NCBI GenBank assembly: GCA_946811695.1
Contig: OX328124.1
Span: forward strand, 32,425,648-32,489,647
Length of the DNA: 64,000 nt
Source of the DNA: Gonocerus acuteangulatus
Taxonomy: Eukaryota > Arthropoda > Insecta > Hemiptera > Coreidae
Direction of reading: 5' to 3'
Part shown: in pieces, positions 54,160-64,000 of the stretch
Layout: each line of letters opens with the position of its first letter
Position numbering within the stretch: position 1 is the stretch's first letter
Notes under the pieces: generated by a model
Database searches by the model: none
What the model saw: the letters and a program-made list of their open reading frames with translations, nothing else
What the model was told of the DNA's origin: nothing
Translations under genes and position numbers: made by a program

Positions 54160-54790
54160 AATATCAAAACAAATATCAAAATGTTTCTAATTTTCTTCAT
54201 TTCTTCTACAGTAATACTAATTCTATAAATAAATGCAATTAAAAAAAACAACAACCCATTAAAATATGAGCTAAACAACTACGAAAACCCGGTCAAAAGA
54301 ACAAAACAAACACATTTGAAGTTTTAAGCACTTATTTCTCCGATTGACAATGCCTGATCAAAAATGTCTTTAGCATCTTTTTTGTAGAGAATTAAGTAAG
54401 TTTTCGAATGGTAAACTTCCGCTTCCCAAGATTCTCAACCGTTTTAGAGATATTAAGGAAAATTTACAAAGTTACCAAAACTTTTCATGCCTGTTAATAA
54501 AATATTTTATTCTAACCCTTCCTTAACTCCAAACGTAACCAAAATTTCAACATATTAGTTTTGATGAAAGTTGAACATGCAAAAAATGTTTCAACTGAAT
54601 TCCATGATTCTAAGTAACCAAACCAAAAACGGTATTCAACAACTATTTTTCCAATTTTCTCGAAAATGGTTAAGGCTATCGCCTTGAAAATGGTTTCATT
54701 CGTTTTCCTTTGCCAAGAAGCCTATAAAACGAGTACTTACAAGCATATGAACTCAAAAACGTAAGCGTTACGATTTTTTTACGCGAATTT
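54160..54790. other. No recognised feature
   Basis: AT-rich and unassigned; it may be the degraded 5' part of the HINE-like element that follows. Confidence 0.4.
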
Positions 54791-54794
54791 TGCC

Positions 54795-54922
54795 CCAAAC
54801 GCCATCTTCCAGTGGGCTGATTTTGCTGGTTAACGAACTTGACCTTTCAAATTGGACGACGGATTGTTGTACCAAATTTCATCAAAATCGGACCATTTGG
54901 GAAGCCGGAAATGAGCGAACAG

Positions 54923-54971
<49 letters not shown>

Positions 54972-55110
54972 AATTTGAACCACCGTTATTTTCGGTCTCT
55001 AGGGGTTCTGAAACGCAAAATTTTCTAGTCGGCACTTCCGGATTGTTTCATGAGATCAACCTTATAAGCGGGGTTCCTCCCTATGAAGGGAGGGAGGAAC
55101 CGCGCTAAAA
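54795..55110 (+). mobile_element. HINE/Helentron-like repeat, second subfamily (copy D)
   Basis: GATTTTGCTGGTTAACGAAC, CCAAATTTCATCAAAATCGG, AGCGAACAGACA, a (TA)n tract (54929-54968), TTTGAACCACCGTTATTTTC and GGTCTCTAGGGGTTCTGA follow the same order as copies A-C with different sequence. It ends in an 11-bp perfect hairpin (GGTTCCTCCCT at 55072-55082 with AGGGAGGAACC at 55091-55101) and CGCGCTAAAA. This terminus recurs in the 143-bp array. Confidence 0.75.
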
Positions 55111-55114
55111 ATGG

Positions 55115-55336
55115 AACGAGGCCTGGTTTGGAACTCAACGTACTCACATTATTAAAATATGGACCATTGGACAACAGGACAGCGACATTCTCGATGAGAA
55201 GAAACCGTTTTGACTAGACTGCGAATAAGACACACAGCATTGACCCACGCCTACCTCCATCGCCCAACATGCGACACAAAAGTCACAGTTGAACATATAC
55301 GTACAAACTACAACAATTACGACCACATAAGACAAA
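55115..55336 (+). pseudogene. LINE ORF2 C-terminal fragment
   Basis: VLTRLRIRHTALTHAYLHRP, then CDTKVTVEHIRTNYNNY. Same family as the minus-strand relic at 3956-4206. The last Cys of the knuckle is replaced (HIRTNY). It is cut at 55337 by the Tigger-like element. Confidence 0.75.
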
Positions 55337-55338
55337 TA

Positions 55339-56530
55339 CAGTTGAATCCCGATAATTCGTATCATCAGGGGACTGACAGTTTAGTACAAATTATCGGGAA
55401 TACCAATTATCGGGAGTACAAAATAAAAAAAATAAATAAAAACATTTGAATGCTAACATGCGTTTATTAAGAAAACCATACATGTCTGGTAAGAATCAAG
55501 ACTATGCAATAAATTACTTTTACTAAATGATACATACGATATATATATATATATAAATAGTCAACAAGTAAACATCTTTGCTAGAAAAAATCTGTAAATT
55601 TTTTTTTGCGCAACCCTTGCATTCGTGTATTGTCAATTGCTCTGTCAAGAGTGTTCAGAGCAAAAAAAACCTCATCACCAACATCTGATTTCGCCAAAAA
55701 ATGGCGCACATTGTTGACGTATTGTTTAGCATCCTTGGCATTAATTATTGGTACGTCATCTTCATCTCCCTCTCCCTCTTCACCGTCAACGTCCTCAGAT
55801 GGAGCTAAAATTTCTTCGTCGGTCAACATTCCCGCTACTGCCAGGCCGTCGTCAAAATGAACGAATTCTTCGAATGTTACGTGATTTTACTCATTTTGTG
55901 AAAGGCAATCCCATTCTAAAAGACTTTCAACGTCTTCTTCTGCATCATCTGTAAACGGAAGTTCCTCTTTGCTAAAACCACAGGCTCGAAAACAGTTTTT
56001 TATTGTGGTCTCGCTAACGTTTTGCCATGCCTTGTCAGCTGAAAATGTTCATAGCTGAAAATAAAGTAATTTTATGATCCAGTCCATCCTCGATTATGTC
56101 AAGAAGTTGCATCACTATTTCCTTGCGGTAAAACGTTTTGAAAGTTTTAATTATGCCCTGGTCCAGAGGCTGCAACTTAGAAGTTGTATTGGCGGGTAAA
56201 AACACAACTTTAACATTGCTGAGAGAGGGGATTGAATTGTGGGCCGAACAATTATCGATGAAAAGCAAAATTTTTCGCTGTTTTTTTCTCATATCTACAT
56301 TGATGAATTGTATCCATTCGTTAAACAACTCTCCCGTCATCCATGCTTTTTTATTTGCACGATAGGTCATTGGAAATGATTTTATGTTTTTAAAACACCT
56401 TACCTATCATGAGTGGTTTTAATTTCTACGATCCATCCATATTGGCTGCCAAAAGTATTGTTATACGTTCCTTACTATTTTTTCCGCCATGGCATTTTTC
56501 TTCCTTGAAACACATAGACCGATGATATAT
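55339..56530 (-). mobile_element. Tigger/pogo-like DNA transposon, truncated
   Basis: One terminus is visible: CAGTTGAATCCCGATAATTC at 55339-55358 after a TA (55337-55338), typical of Tigger-like TIRs. A related inverted piece GGGAATACCAATTATCGGGA follows at 55396. The transposase runs on the minus strand. No matching terminus was found on the right, so the 5' half is missing. Confidence 0.85.
55580..56530 (-). pseudogene. Tigger/pogo-like transposase, broken
   Basis: A DDE-1 type transposase. From the right: KEEKCHGGKNSKERITILLA, a segment with two nonsense codons (after NMDGS and after GKVF), a frameshift near 56385, then MTYRANKKAWMTGELFNEW, LLFIDNCSAHNSI and LPANTTSKLQPLDQG (56035-56370). 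The Asp in FIDNCSAH and the Asp in PLDQG are 30 residues apart, as in pogo/Tigger enzymes. An acidic C-terminal part with DVDGEEGEGDEDD lies at 55581-55829 in another frame. The N-terminal DNA-binding domain is absent. Long inactive. Confidence 0.85.
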
Positions 56531-56539
56531 ATACTTCTA

Positions 56540-56860
56540 TTGAGTATCGATATTAAGTGAAAGGTCTTTATGGATTCAAATCAGCTGACTGGGGACATTG
56601 TTTTTAGCTTAAGTTATGACGTGGCCCGGATAGTGGAAGGATCTTTTGCTCACTTTGGCTGCAAATATTCTAAATTTTAGCACCTGATGAGGAACTAAAA
56701 CATGACTTACAGATGATCCAAAAAACATAAAATATCTGTTGCAGCACTGTTTTTGTAGCCCTTATATACATACATACGTATACATATATACATACATCCA
56801 TGGGTACATACATACACAGTTTGTGTGTGTTAGTATTAACTCTGTCGTGCTTTTTTTTCC
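56540..56860. other. Unassigned, with one weak hammerhead-like box
   Basis: AGCACCTGATGAGGAACTAA at 56680 resembles the stem I plus CTGATGA start of the motif at 39222, but no GAAAC box follows. A TACATA-rich tract occupies 56763-56815. Confidence 0.35.
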
Positions 56861-56865
56861 TATAA

Positions 56866-56955
56866 AAAATATAGTTTTATTAATACACAACTACCGAACC
56901 CTGACAATTTCTGCGTTCGCATCACCAACGGTCAACGATCTCCTCTCAATCTATT
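56866..56955 (+). mobile_element. Penelope-like pLTR fragment without ribozyme
   Basis: ATATAGTTTTATTAATACAC, CTACCGAACCCTGACAATTT and ACGGTCAACGATCTCCTCTC match 44690-44760. The hammerhead part expected upstream is missing. Confidence 0.55.
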
Positions 56956-57226
56956 AAGTATTTGATTCATTCTGGAAATAGGGAAATAGTTCACAAAATA
57001 GTTCAAACGGTAGCGTGCCGCAGCCGCCTGCTTTTCTCTTTCGTAAGAGATCTGGATTCCCGGCGCATTTACGACCTTTAAGAGATAAATCATTAGTGCT
57101 CAATGGGGTTTCGAATTCAGGCCATGATCCGTGGGCGCTATGCTTGCCGCCATACATTCTAGAATGCAGGCCGCTGAAAAAGTATGAATCGATAATATTA
57201 CTTATTTCAGGAAAAATACCATTGAA

Positions 57227-57420
57227 GCCAACGGCCATAGCCACGTTGAATACACCGGTTCCCCTAGATCACCGAAGTTAAGCAACGTCGGGCGTGGTCA
57301 GTACCTGAATGGGTGACCGACCATGTGCTGTTGGCATTAGAAAAGGGTGGCAACCTGTAGATAGCCTGGCGCTAATGACCAAGTTGTAGATGCGCCGTAA
57401 AAAAGAAAAAAAAAAAAAAA
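57227..57420 (+). mobile_element. 5S rRNA-derived SINE, full length with 15-bp TSD
   Basis: Head GCCAACGGCCATAGCCACGT with the 5S-like GATCACCGAAGTTAAGCAAC, GTCGGGCGTGG and GAATGGGTGACCG through GCTGTTGGC (about 57227-57336). Then AGAAAAGGGTGGCAACCTGT, AGATAGCCTGGCGCTAATGA, GATGCGCCGT and an A-rich tail. AAAAATACCATTGAA flanks it (57212-57226, 57421-57435). Its end is shared with tRNA-SINE family B. A 5S gene would lack this tail and TSD. Confidence 0.95.
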
Positions 57421-57439
57421 AAAAATACCATTGAACTTG

Positions 57440-58180
57440 TGCATTGTAGAACTGATGTAACTTTCTGCTACTACCACCTGGCAAGTGTTTACATTTGGAC
57501 GGGTCAGAGCACAACTAGACCAACTCCATGTTATACAGTTTTCAGAAAATGAGTTTTGATTGCAAAGATGTTGTATAAATTATATTGACCAGTATAAGTC
57601 TTAAAAAGATTTAAATGTAATTTTAAAGATTTAATCTTAATTTAAAATATCACTAATATTATTTATGTATAGCCTTGCTCATAAAATAGTTACAACTTGG
57701 ACTTGGCTTACTTCTGCTCTGAAAACTAATAAGACTTCCAGATGTATAGCAAAAACTGCTACAAGTGGCAAAATAATGAAGTTAGGACTTAGTCTCCTGA
57801 AGCACTGAAAAGTGCCGTTTTAGTAATACTCTTCAATCCCATTACAACATAAAATGTCAAAAATGGACTTGGTCTAGTTGTGCTCTGGACCCTCCATTTA
57901 ATCTCGTTGATCTCTCTCCAAAGCCATCGTGTTCCAATAAAGATTTATTGTCTTATTTTTTTCCACTGTAATTTACATAAATTGGGCGTTCCATAATTTT
58001 CGATGTCTATTAGCGCATTTCTTATGGTATTCTTTTTTCTTTGTGTTAGTTGGATAAAAATTTCTTTCTTTTTTTTGTTGAGAAAATATATTTAGTGTAA
58101 ACCTTTATATTTTTTTTAGGCTATAGTGATATTTATTATAATCTGAATTTAATACCCGTCATTTTGTTATATTTTATTCC
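57440..58180. other. No recognised feature
   Basis: AT-rich; ACTTGGTCTAGTTGTGCTCT near 57870 resembles the reverse complement of AGAGCACAACTAGACCAACT at 57507, a short inverted pair ~360 bases apart. Confidence 0.4.
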
Positions 58181-58184
58181 GGTC

Positions 58185-58245
58185 GGGATTTCGATGATAC
58201 CTGTGTCTTAACCCTTCATCAGAAAATAAAGCTATGGCTTTAGTA

Positions 58246-58307
<62 letters not shown>

Positions 58308-58480
58308 CTAAAATGAGAATATAGAGCGTGAAATAATTCTAGCCGCTGCTGATATATGTAGAGGAATAAGAGGACTGAACAAGTCGGTCAAGTATAAAAT
58401 CATTTTATCTTCTTGCTCGACTGGTTTCGAGTCTTCACAACACCTCTTCAGAATCCTTAGCTCTTTTAAAATGTTTTTAT
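58185..58480 (-). ncRNA. Two degraded hammerhead-like motifs around a (TA)n tract
   Basis: 58188-58232 (minus): CTGATGA, degraded stem II, GAAAT, CCCGACCGG. 58412-58456 (minus): CTGAAGA, a loop, CTCGAAACCAGTCGAGC, then AAGATAAAATG. Both have the two boxes in the right order, but stem I or II pairing is poor. The (TA)n at 58251-58305 lies between them. Confidence 0.3.
58251..58305. repeat. (TA)n microsatellite
   Basis: About 27 TA units. Confidence 0.95.
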
Positions 58481-58542
58481 AGTCCGCAGGTAAAGAAGTG
58501 AACCTTCTCGTTCTTATTTAAGTCACTCTCTCAAAATGTAAA

Positions 58543-58949
58543 TTTAGTTTATTTTTACAACACATATTTACCTGTGGATTAGCACTACGAATACCGAGTT
58601 TCGTCGAAATATACCAAAAATCACGGCTGGTAGTGGCGAATTGGTATTGTGGGTCCGGAGTAAACCCCCCCTTCTAATGAACCGATTTAGTTCATTTTTA
58701 TATCTCACTTTTCTCTCTATATTACCACTACGAATACTAAGTTTCGTTGAAATATAACAAATATTACGGCTGACATAGTCAAATAAGTGTTTTGGGTTCG
58801 GGGTAAACCCCCCCTTCCGGTGGACCGACTTTAGTGGTTAACGAACTCGTTCAATCGTTTGCTAATTGAATGCTATATACCAAGTTTCGTGACGAAAAAA
58901 CAAAAACTCTGGCCGCTATCGTGTTAACAGACACATATATATATATATA

Positions 58950-58987
<38 letters not shown>

Positions 58988-59121
58988 TATATATAAATTT
59001 TAACGGGGGTCATTTTCGGTGTCTACTAGGTAGGATCGATAAAGATTTGAAGAAATTTTTCAAAAATTCCGTCATGAGTCCAACCTCAATAGCTACTTTC
59101 CTTCGGAGGAAAGTGCTAAAA
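58543..59121 (+). mobile_element. HINE/Helentron-like repeat, copy C
   Basis: Nearly identical to copy A from the second 143-bp unit onward, including the (TA)n tract (58935-58995), TTTTAACGGGGGTCATTTTC, the ACTTTCCTTCGGAGGAAAGT hairpin and CTAAAA at 59116-59121. The element ends against the gag relic at 59167-59841. Confidence 0.8.
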
Positions 59122-59166
59122 GGTTAGCCTTTGGAACTAATGTAGAATGCCTGAGTAAACAATGTC

Positions 59167-59841
59167 TTATATATGGTTTATCATTTTATGTTCCCATTGT
59201 TGCATAGTATGTTGTTGGATTTGGGCGTTTTCAAGAATCATCACTAGCTGTTCAATTTCATCCAAACCACTTTCAGCAGGTGGATACTTCCTCAAGATTT
59301 CTTGTTGCAAATCGCCAGAATTTATGCCGAATACTAACTGATCTCTAATGTGATCTTTTAAAGAATCCTTGAACGAACATTTGGCCGCCTGTGACCTTAA
59401 TCTCGCAATGAAATCACAAACACGTTAATTTTCATACCTGTGAAGTCGGTTGAATTTTAGTCGTTCACATAAAGAATTGTCTTGTCTTCCATAATGTTTC
59501 GAAAGAACATATATTAATTCTTTTGATGTTACTTCTTCAACATCTTGAGGATAAAAATAATCCACTAAATATTTAAAAGGATCACAACACATTTTTGCCA
59601 GTAGAAAGTTGCGTTTCTGGTTATCATCTTGCATTCCGCATGCCCTTGTTGCTATGTTGAACCTCTTTATCCAATATTCCCAATCTTCTGTGGTTGGATT
59701 AAAACAGTCTACATTAAACTCCTTCAGTGTCAAGGTTTTCATGTCTGAACACACTTCCACTTCACTTTCACTAACTAACTCATCGTCACTTACTTGCTGT
59801 TTTCCCCTTCTTGAACGTTTAGTTTTTCTCCTCGTCGCCAT
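59167..59841 (-). pseudogene. LTR-retrotransposon gag-like fragment with nonsense codons
   Basis: Minus strand from ATG at 59841: a basic N-terminus (MATRRKTKRSRRGKQQ), an acidic segment, then FNPTTEDWEYWIKRFNIATR, which resembles the start of Ty3/Gypsy-type gag domains. The frame meets a TAA at codon 139 (59425-59427) but stays similar beyond it (VCDFIARLRSQAAKCSF, LVFGINSGDLQQEIL) to a second stop at 59167-59169. No zinc knuckle, protease or RT follows because HINE copy C lies next to it. No LTR or primer-binding site was identified. Confidence 0.7.
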
Positions 59842-59849
59842 TATGTGGT

Positions 59850-61490
59850 ATACGTACTAATGGAAGACTACACAATTACTGATCAAAGATGGAATTAAAA
59901 TATATTTTACACATAACCATAATACTACTACTAATATATAATCACATGCTAATTACAAAACATATGTTAATGCCATATGATTCAATTAATATACTTGAGA
60001 TACCACAGTCTTCAAATCAGAAATAATTACAATGTTGTCATTTTGATTATGAAGGGACCAAAAAACGTTCTATTCATTTCAGCTATATACTTCTTCAGAA
60101 ATATTATTTGAAATAGAACCATGCTGAAAATAGATTGGAACCATTGTATAGTTTGTGTACAAGATAATTTTACTGAACCTCAGCAAAGCTACGAAAGGCC
60201 TGTTTCCTTAGAAGTTGTTACTTGATCTTGGTCTCTTTCTAATTAACATAATCCAGTTTAGCGATGGAGCTGTCGCAATTTATCAGGATGATCTATTGCA
60301 TCTCCCATATTTTTGGTCATTTTGGGGCTATATAAAAAATCCAAACCAACCTAAAATTATGATTAGGCCTTGTTCAAAAACAGTTATATTCTAATTTAAT
60401 GTTACCTTCAAGGGTTAAGTAACAATGATAAGGAAATGGAACGTTTTATAGTTTACAATGAAAGTAGAAGAGTTTACAGAGCTATTCAAGGCCTATTTAT
60501 AGGGGGAATACCCCTTATGGATGGTACATGCAACGTTGTTTGCTACACCACAATCTTCTTTGTATGGTTTTGCAAGTACGTGTACGTGCTTCCATTTAAA
60601 ACGGGAAAGTCTTGCGACTGTTTGTGCACCTCGACTTCTAAAACGCTTCTCGACGGGACTTGTACGAAGAATGCGCTTGTTTAGCCGATTACTGTTGTTC
60701 TTCTGTGGGTATCATCGAGTAAATATAAAGAGTTTTGCAATTATAAATTTAACGGAGAATTATAGGGCATATTTAAGGCGCTCTTTAAAAATAAATAAAA
60801 TATTACGACACTATTTTTACAGTGAATTCAATAAACAAATATTAAAATTCATATCTGTATGATTTATTTTTAATTTTTTAACTTTCCTAGTTGGGTTTGT
60901 TGAATAACATTGTTTCTGTGAGTTCTGTCCCCAACAGCGGTATAACTTCGAGGAATTTCCCCTCTTGGTTTGAACACTTATCTCTGGCTATCTGTGTAAT
61001 AATTTTATACACAGACTTGTAATTCTTTGTGGTTGGCATAAAAGCATCGCCTATTTGAAATTAGATACGAGAAGAAATAAAAATCAGAGAATGCCGTTGA
61101 AATTAAGTTTAATTTTCAGCATTTTAATTCTAATAAGCTTTAAATCCACTTTGCTGCCTTACTGTAATTCTCTGTGATAGTATTTAACCCAAGCATAAGA
61201 TCATAAATATTAATATTTTAAAATGTTTAAGAATTTTAGGTCTGGGATAAAAGTTTGAACATGTTTACTGCAAGAAAAGGGCCGGTTTAAGGGCGAATCA
61301 TTGGGTAGAAGTTGAGACAATAAATATTTTCGCTGTGAAGTTGTAAGCTGATCGATTATTCACACCTTTGTTCAACTTTGGCGGTTCCATTTCCACGGGT
61401 TAGGATTATGTTTTGGGAGCTAGTTTTTGATTAAAGCACTACTTTATGCTTAAAACTTCATACTTTTCTCTATGTGTCATGTCTCTTACA
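59850..61490. other. No recognised gene
   Basis: A hammerhead-like CTGAAGA...GAAAT pair on the minus strand near 60080-60115 is too degraded to call. Open frames at 60436-60862 have no motif. Confidence 0.4.
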
Positions 61491-61493
<3 letters not shown>

Positions 61494-61560
<67 letters not shown>

Positions 61561-61830
61561 CTCTTTCTCTTTCCCTCTCTCTCTCTCTCTCTCTCTCCCC
61601 CTCTCTCCCCCTCCCTATTTTACTTTCTTTCTATCTCTTGCCTTCTCTCTCACTCTCCTTCCCTCTTTCTTTCTATCTTTATCCATCTCCTTCTCTCTCC
61701 TTTTCCCTAAATCTCATTCTACTCCCTCCCACTCACTCTTCTCTCTACTCCACCCCCCCCCCCCATCACTGCCTTCTCCTCCCCCCTCACGCTCTTTCCC
61801 TCACCCTCACATTCGTGTCTCTCATTTAAT
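61494..61830. repeat. (CT)n microsatellite grading into a pyrimidine tract
   Basis: About 31 uninterrupted CT units (61495-61557) followed by ~270 bases of imperfect CT/CCT-rich sequence with a C run at 61755-61764. All open frames across it are repeat artefacts. Purine-pyrimidine mirror tracts of this kind can form H-DNA. Confidence 0.95.
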
Positions 61831-61839
61831 TTTTACTCT

Positions 61840-62940
61840 TCCCATTTTCGTTCTTTTTTGCTTTCATTACTTCAATTTCGAACTCCTACCTTTCCACTCG
61901 TCAAGCTAGGTTTCTTTTCTAACTTCCAATCTCTTCAAAATAGACCTCTAATTTCTTTTTTCCGTTTAGTTTTAATTGGAAATATTCTCTTCGAGGGGAT
62001 TTGTACTTTTTGTTAAAGCGCTCTAAATTGATGTAGGAGGAAAGAGTTTTAATAGAGTAATTAGTATATTAGTAAAACGCAGGCGCGACTCGGCGAAGAG
62101 GAAGCTCGCCTAGGGTGGCTCCCAGATAAAAGTGGCGCTGGCTCTGGGCAAAATCAATATGCCCGCCCTGTCCGCCCACCTTCCCCTTCCAGCTCGCCTC
62201 TTTTTATACAAATCCTCTACAAGTCTCTCTCTTCCTACCAACCATTGGTCTGTCTTCTACTGGGACAATTCTCCTATAGCTTCTTTATACTTTAAAAAAA
62301 TACTACATAAACCAAGAAACTCACTCTGGGGTGGCATTCAAAATTTCCATTACAATCGATAAAAAAATAGAAAACTTCACATTCATCCTACCCAAGAAAT
62401 TTGTTCCCTTTCGTCAGGAGGTCAACATATGGAAGAAACGCGCTAAAACTCTCCAAAAGTTTGACCGAAGCGAAGACCATACAGTGACTTGTTTAACCTT
62501 TGCTAAAATAAGAAGGGCCAAATAAGAAGCAGAACGTTACATTCCACAAGTACGTTTTTCCTAAGATAACACCTACATTTTTATACTAAGAATTTCCTTC
62601 CAATTTTTGTTGTTTGGCTTTATAAAATAAGAATGTACCTTAGGTTTCTGATTCCATCCAATAACTAATCTCATTTCATGCAAAAGTAATCTAACTGTAT
62701 GAGCCTATGATAGACCTCTGCATACTCTAACCAGTCTTTCTAACTGGTACTTACTTAAGGGTTCTCTAGTCTTTCCACTAGTTAGCAGCAAAGTTCTCAT
62801 AATGGTTAATCACACATCTAATTATGAGGTTCAGGACTAGCCAAATTATCGTGGTTGGAGTCCATCACAATCCCTTTGTTATAGCTGAGCCACTACAACA
62901 ATAGATTTATGTAAACGCTTCTTTTATGAATAAATACCCA
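61840..62940. other. No recognised gene; one HINE-like end
   Basis: 62420-62447 (GGAAGAAACGCGCTAAAA context) resembles a HINE 3' terminus. 62080-62220 is GC-richer and unidentified. Confidence 0.4.
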
Positions 62941-62947
62941 CTTGTGT

Positions 62948-62949
<2 letters not shown>

Positions 62950-63013
<64 letters not shown>
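62950..63013. repeat. (TA)n microsatellite
   Basis: About 31 TA units. Confidence 0.95.
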
Positions 63014-63015
<2 letters not shown>

Positions 63016-63284
63016 GTTCCTCGAATTGAATAAAAGTTCCTCGCTTGATTACAACCACATTCAGAAATTCAAATTTACGCGCTTCACTGGTCTAAAATGG
63101 CAGACTTTAGACCTACGCATTAGAAATCCGCTTATGAGTTTGACCTGATGTCGCAATCCAGAAATCCAGACACGTATATTTTCTAAAATATCTTGAAAAC
63201 GGTTGGGAAATCGTAGTAAGTGGAATGTGGCCATTCGAAAGCTTACAAAATTCCCTACAAAAAAGGTTCAGGCTTAGAATACTA

Positions 63285-63460
63285 TCAGTTTCCTGTTGTG
63301 GCGCCTTAAACCTTCCTTCTCTTTGAATTGTCATTTTATACTTTGCTCGAAAGATCAAAACCTACCAATAACTGCTTCTACTCCTTTGCTTATGACACTA
63401 GTGATATGAACGGAACGGCGCTAATATGACGCAGTTCCTGTGAGTCGGACTTTTTTAGCA
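63285..63460 (+). repeat. HINE-like and TIR-like end fragments
   Basis: AGTTTCCTGTTGTGGCGCCT (63289) resembles 1858-1880. GACACTAGTGATATGAACGG, AACGGCGCTAATATGACGCA and GTTCCTGTGAGTCGGACTTT resemble 1955-2016 and 53757-53830, and the last block also recalls the TIR of 29941-30628. Confidence 0.5.
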
Positions 63461-64000
63461 TTGGAAGATAGGCCACACTCCCTCCACTAGCTAATCACTC
63501 ATTGCACTGAAGTTCACTTTTGGTGAAAATAATTACCCATTTCTAAACCCTCGATAAGTGTTCACTATTTCCATGTTTATCCGAAGACAGCAATGCAGGG
63601 AGCTAATCTGGAGAAACTTGACAAACCGGGTCAAATCCTTGGACTGTTTTTTCTTTCACCTTCACCTGGCTGTTTTTGTTGCTAATATTGGTGTTTTTCT
63701 TATCACATTATCCGCTAATGTGTTACAGGCATTCAGCGTGTCCGCGTACAACAAAGGTGTCGCGGCGCTCTCTCTCCCAAATCCTTTGTCCTTCTATCTT
63801 CTAAGGAAATTGCATTTATTAAAAATATGGGTCGTATCTTTGGACACATGAGCCGGTCTTGTCATAATTTTATTTTCTTAAGAGGTGATTGAATCAAAAT
63901 CAATAGCTACTATTAGGTTAATAAAAGTATTTGTGAATTTAAAAAAAAGTGAAAGTCAACGGTTCAAAGTGAAAATATGAATAAATACATATAAAAAATG
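63461..64000. other. No recognised feature
   Basis: A 97-codon open frame (63558-63851) with a hydrophobic middle has no recognisable motif. Confidence 0.4.

Noticed and set aside
56680..56710. Another hammerhead motif
   Set aside because: Has GCAC-CTGATGA but no GAAAC box, stem II or closing stem I.
57227..57336. Genuine 5S rRNA gene
   Set aside because: Internal promoter is present, but the sequence diverges from 5S, continues into a SINE body with an A-tail, and is flanked by a 15-bp TSD.
61446..61909. Ser/Leu-rich frames of 127-145 codons
   Set aside because: They arise from the (CT)n and pyrimidine tract; all three frames stay open for that reason.

Overview
This is repeat-saturated, AT-rich eukaryotic DNA without an operon or any complete host gene that I can defend. 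The content points to a metazoan, most likely an arthropod with a large genome. It holds an intact mariner transposase, several non-LTR (LINE) retrotransposon tails, tRNA- and 5S-derived SINEs, hAT-, Harbinger- and Tigger-like DNA transposons, Helentron/HINE-like repeats with internal (TA)n tracts, and hammerhead-ribozyme-like motifs of the kind known from Penelope-like elements. Species cannot be read from the sequence.

Layout. 1-7 kb: two large inverted repeats (1-892 and 4938-6790), a third foldback element (about 2255-3850) with a nested poly(A) retrosequence, and a LINE C-terminal relic (about 3956-4206, minus). 7-9.2 kb: a 5'-truncated LINE with an open RNase H reading frame and an 11-bp target-site duplication (TSD), then a near-perfect 107-bp-arm hairpin. 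9.2-20 kb: a 143-bp tandem array, a small foldback element, a 5S SINE, and many copies of a tRNA-derived SINE, one pair fused as a perfect 154-bp-arm palindrome. 20-30 kb: more SINEs, a LINE RNase H relic, a Harbinger-like MITE and a Jockey-like LINE fragment with a 15-bp TSD. 30-38 kb: a 688-bp TIR element, two HINE copies and nested SINEs. 38-46 kb: hAT-like MITEs, hammerhead-like motifs, an inverted-repeat element, a LINE fragment, and a 21-bp minisatellite folded into a 0.63-kb hairpin. 46-64 kb: SINEs, the complete mariner element (50294-51581), one candidate host exon (minus, about 52109-52195), a decayed Tigger-like transposon, a 5S SINE, a third HINE copy, an LTR-element gag relic and a long CT tract.

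How the parts relate. Almost everything is layered insertion. Several insertions can be ordered from their TSDs. The most interesting signals are small structured-RNA candidates (hammerhead-like motifs followed by AATAAA), an unusual density of long hairpins, and several SINE families with different pol III heads that share one central domain. Most of the host sequence between repeats is probably intergenic or intronic.
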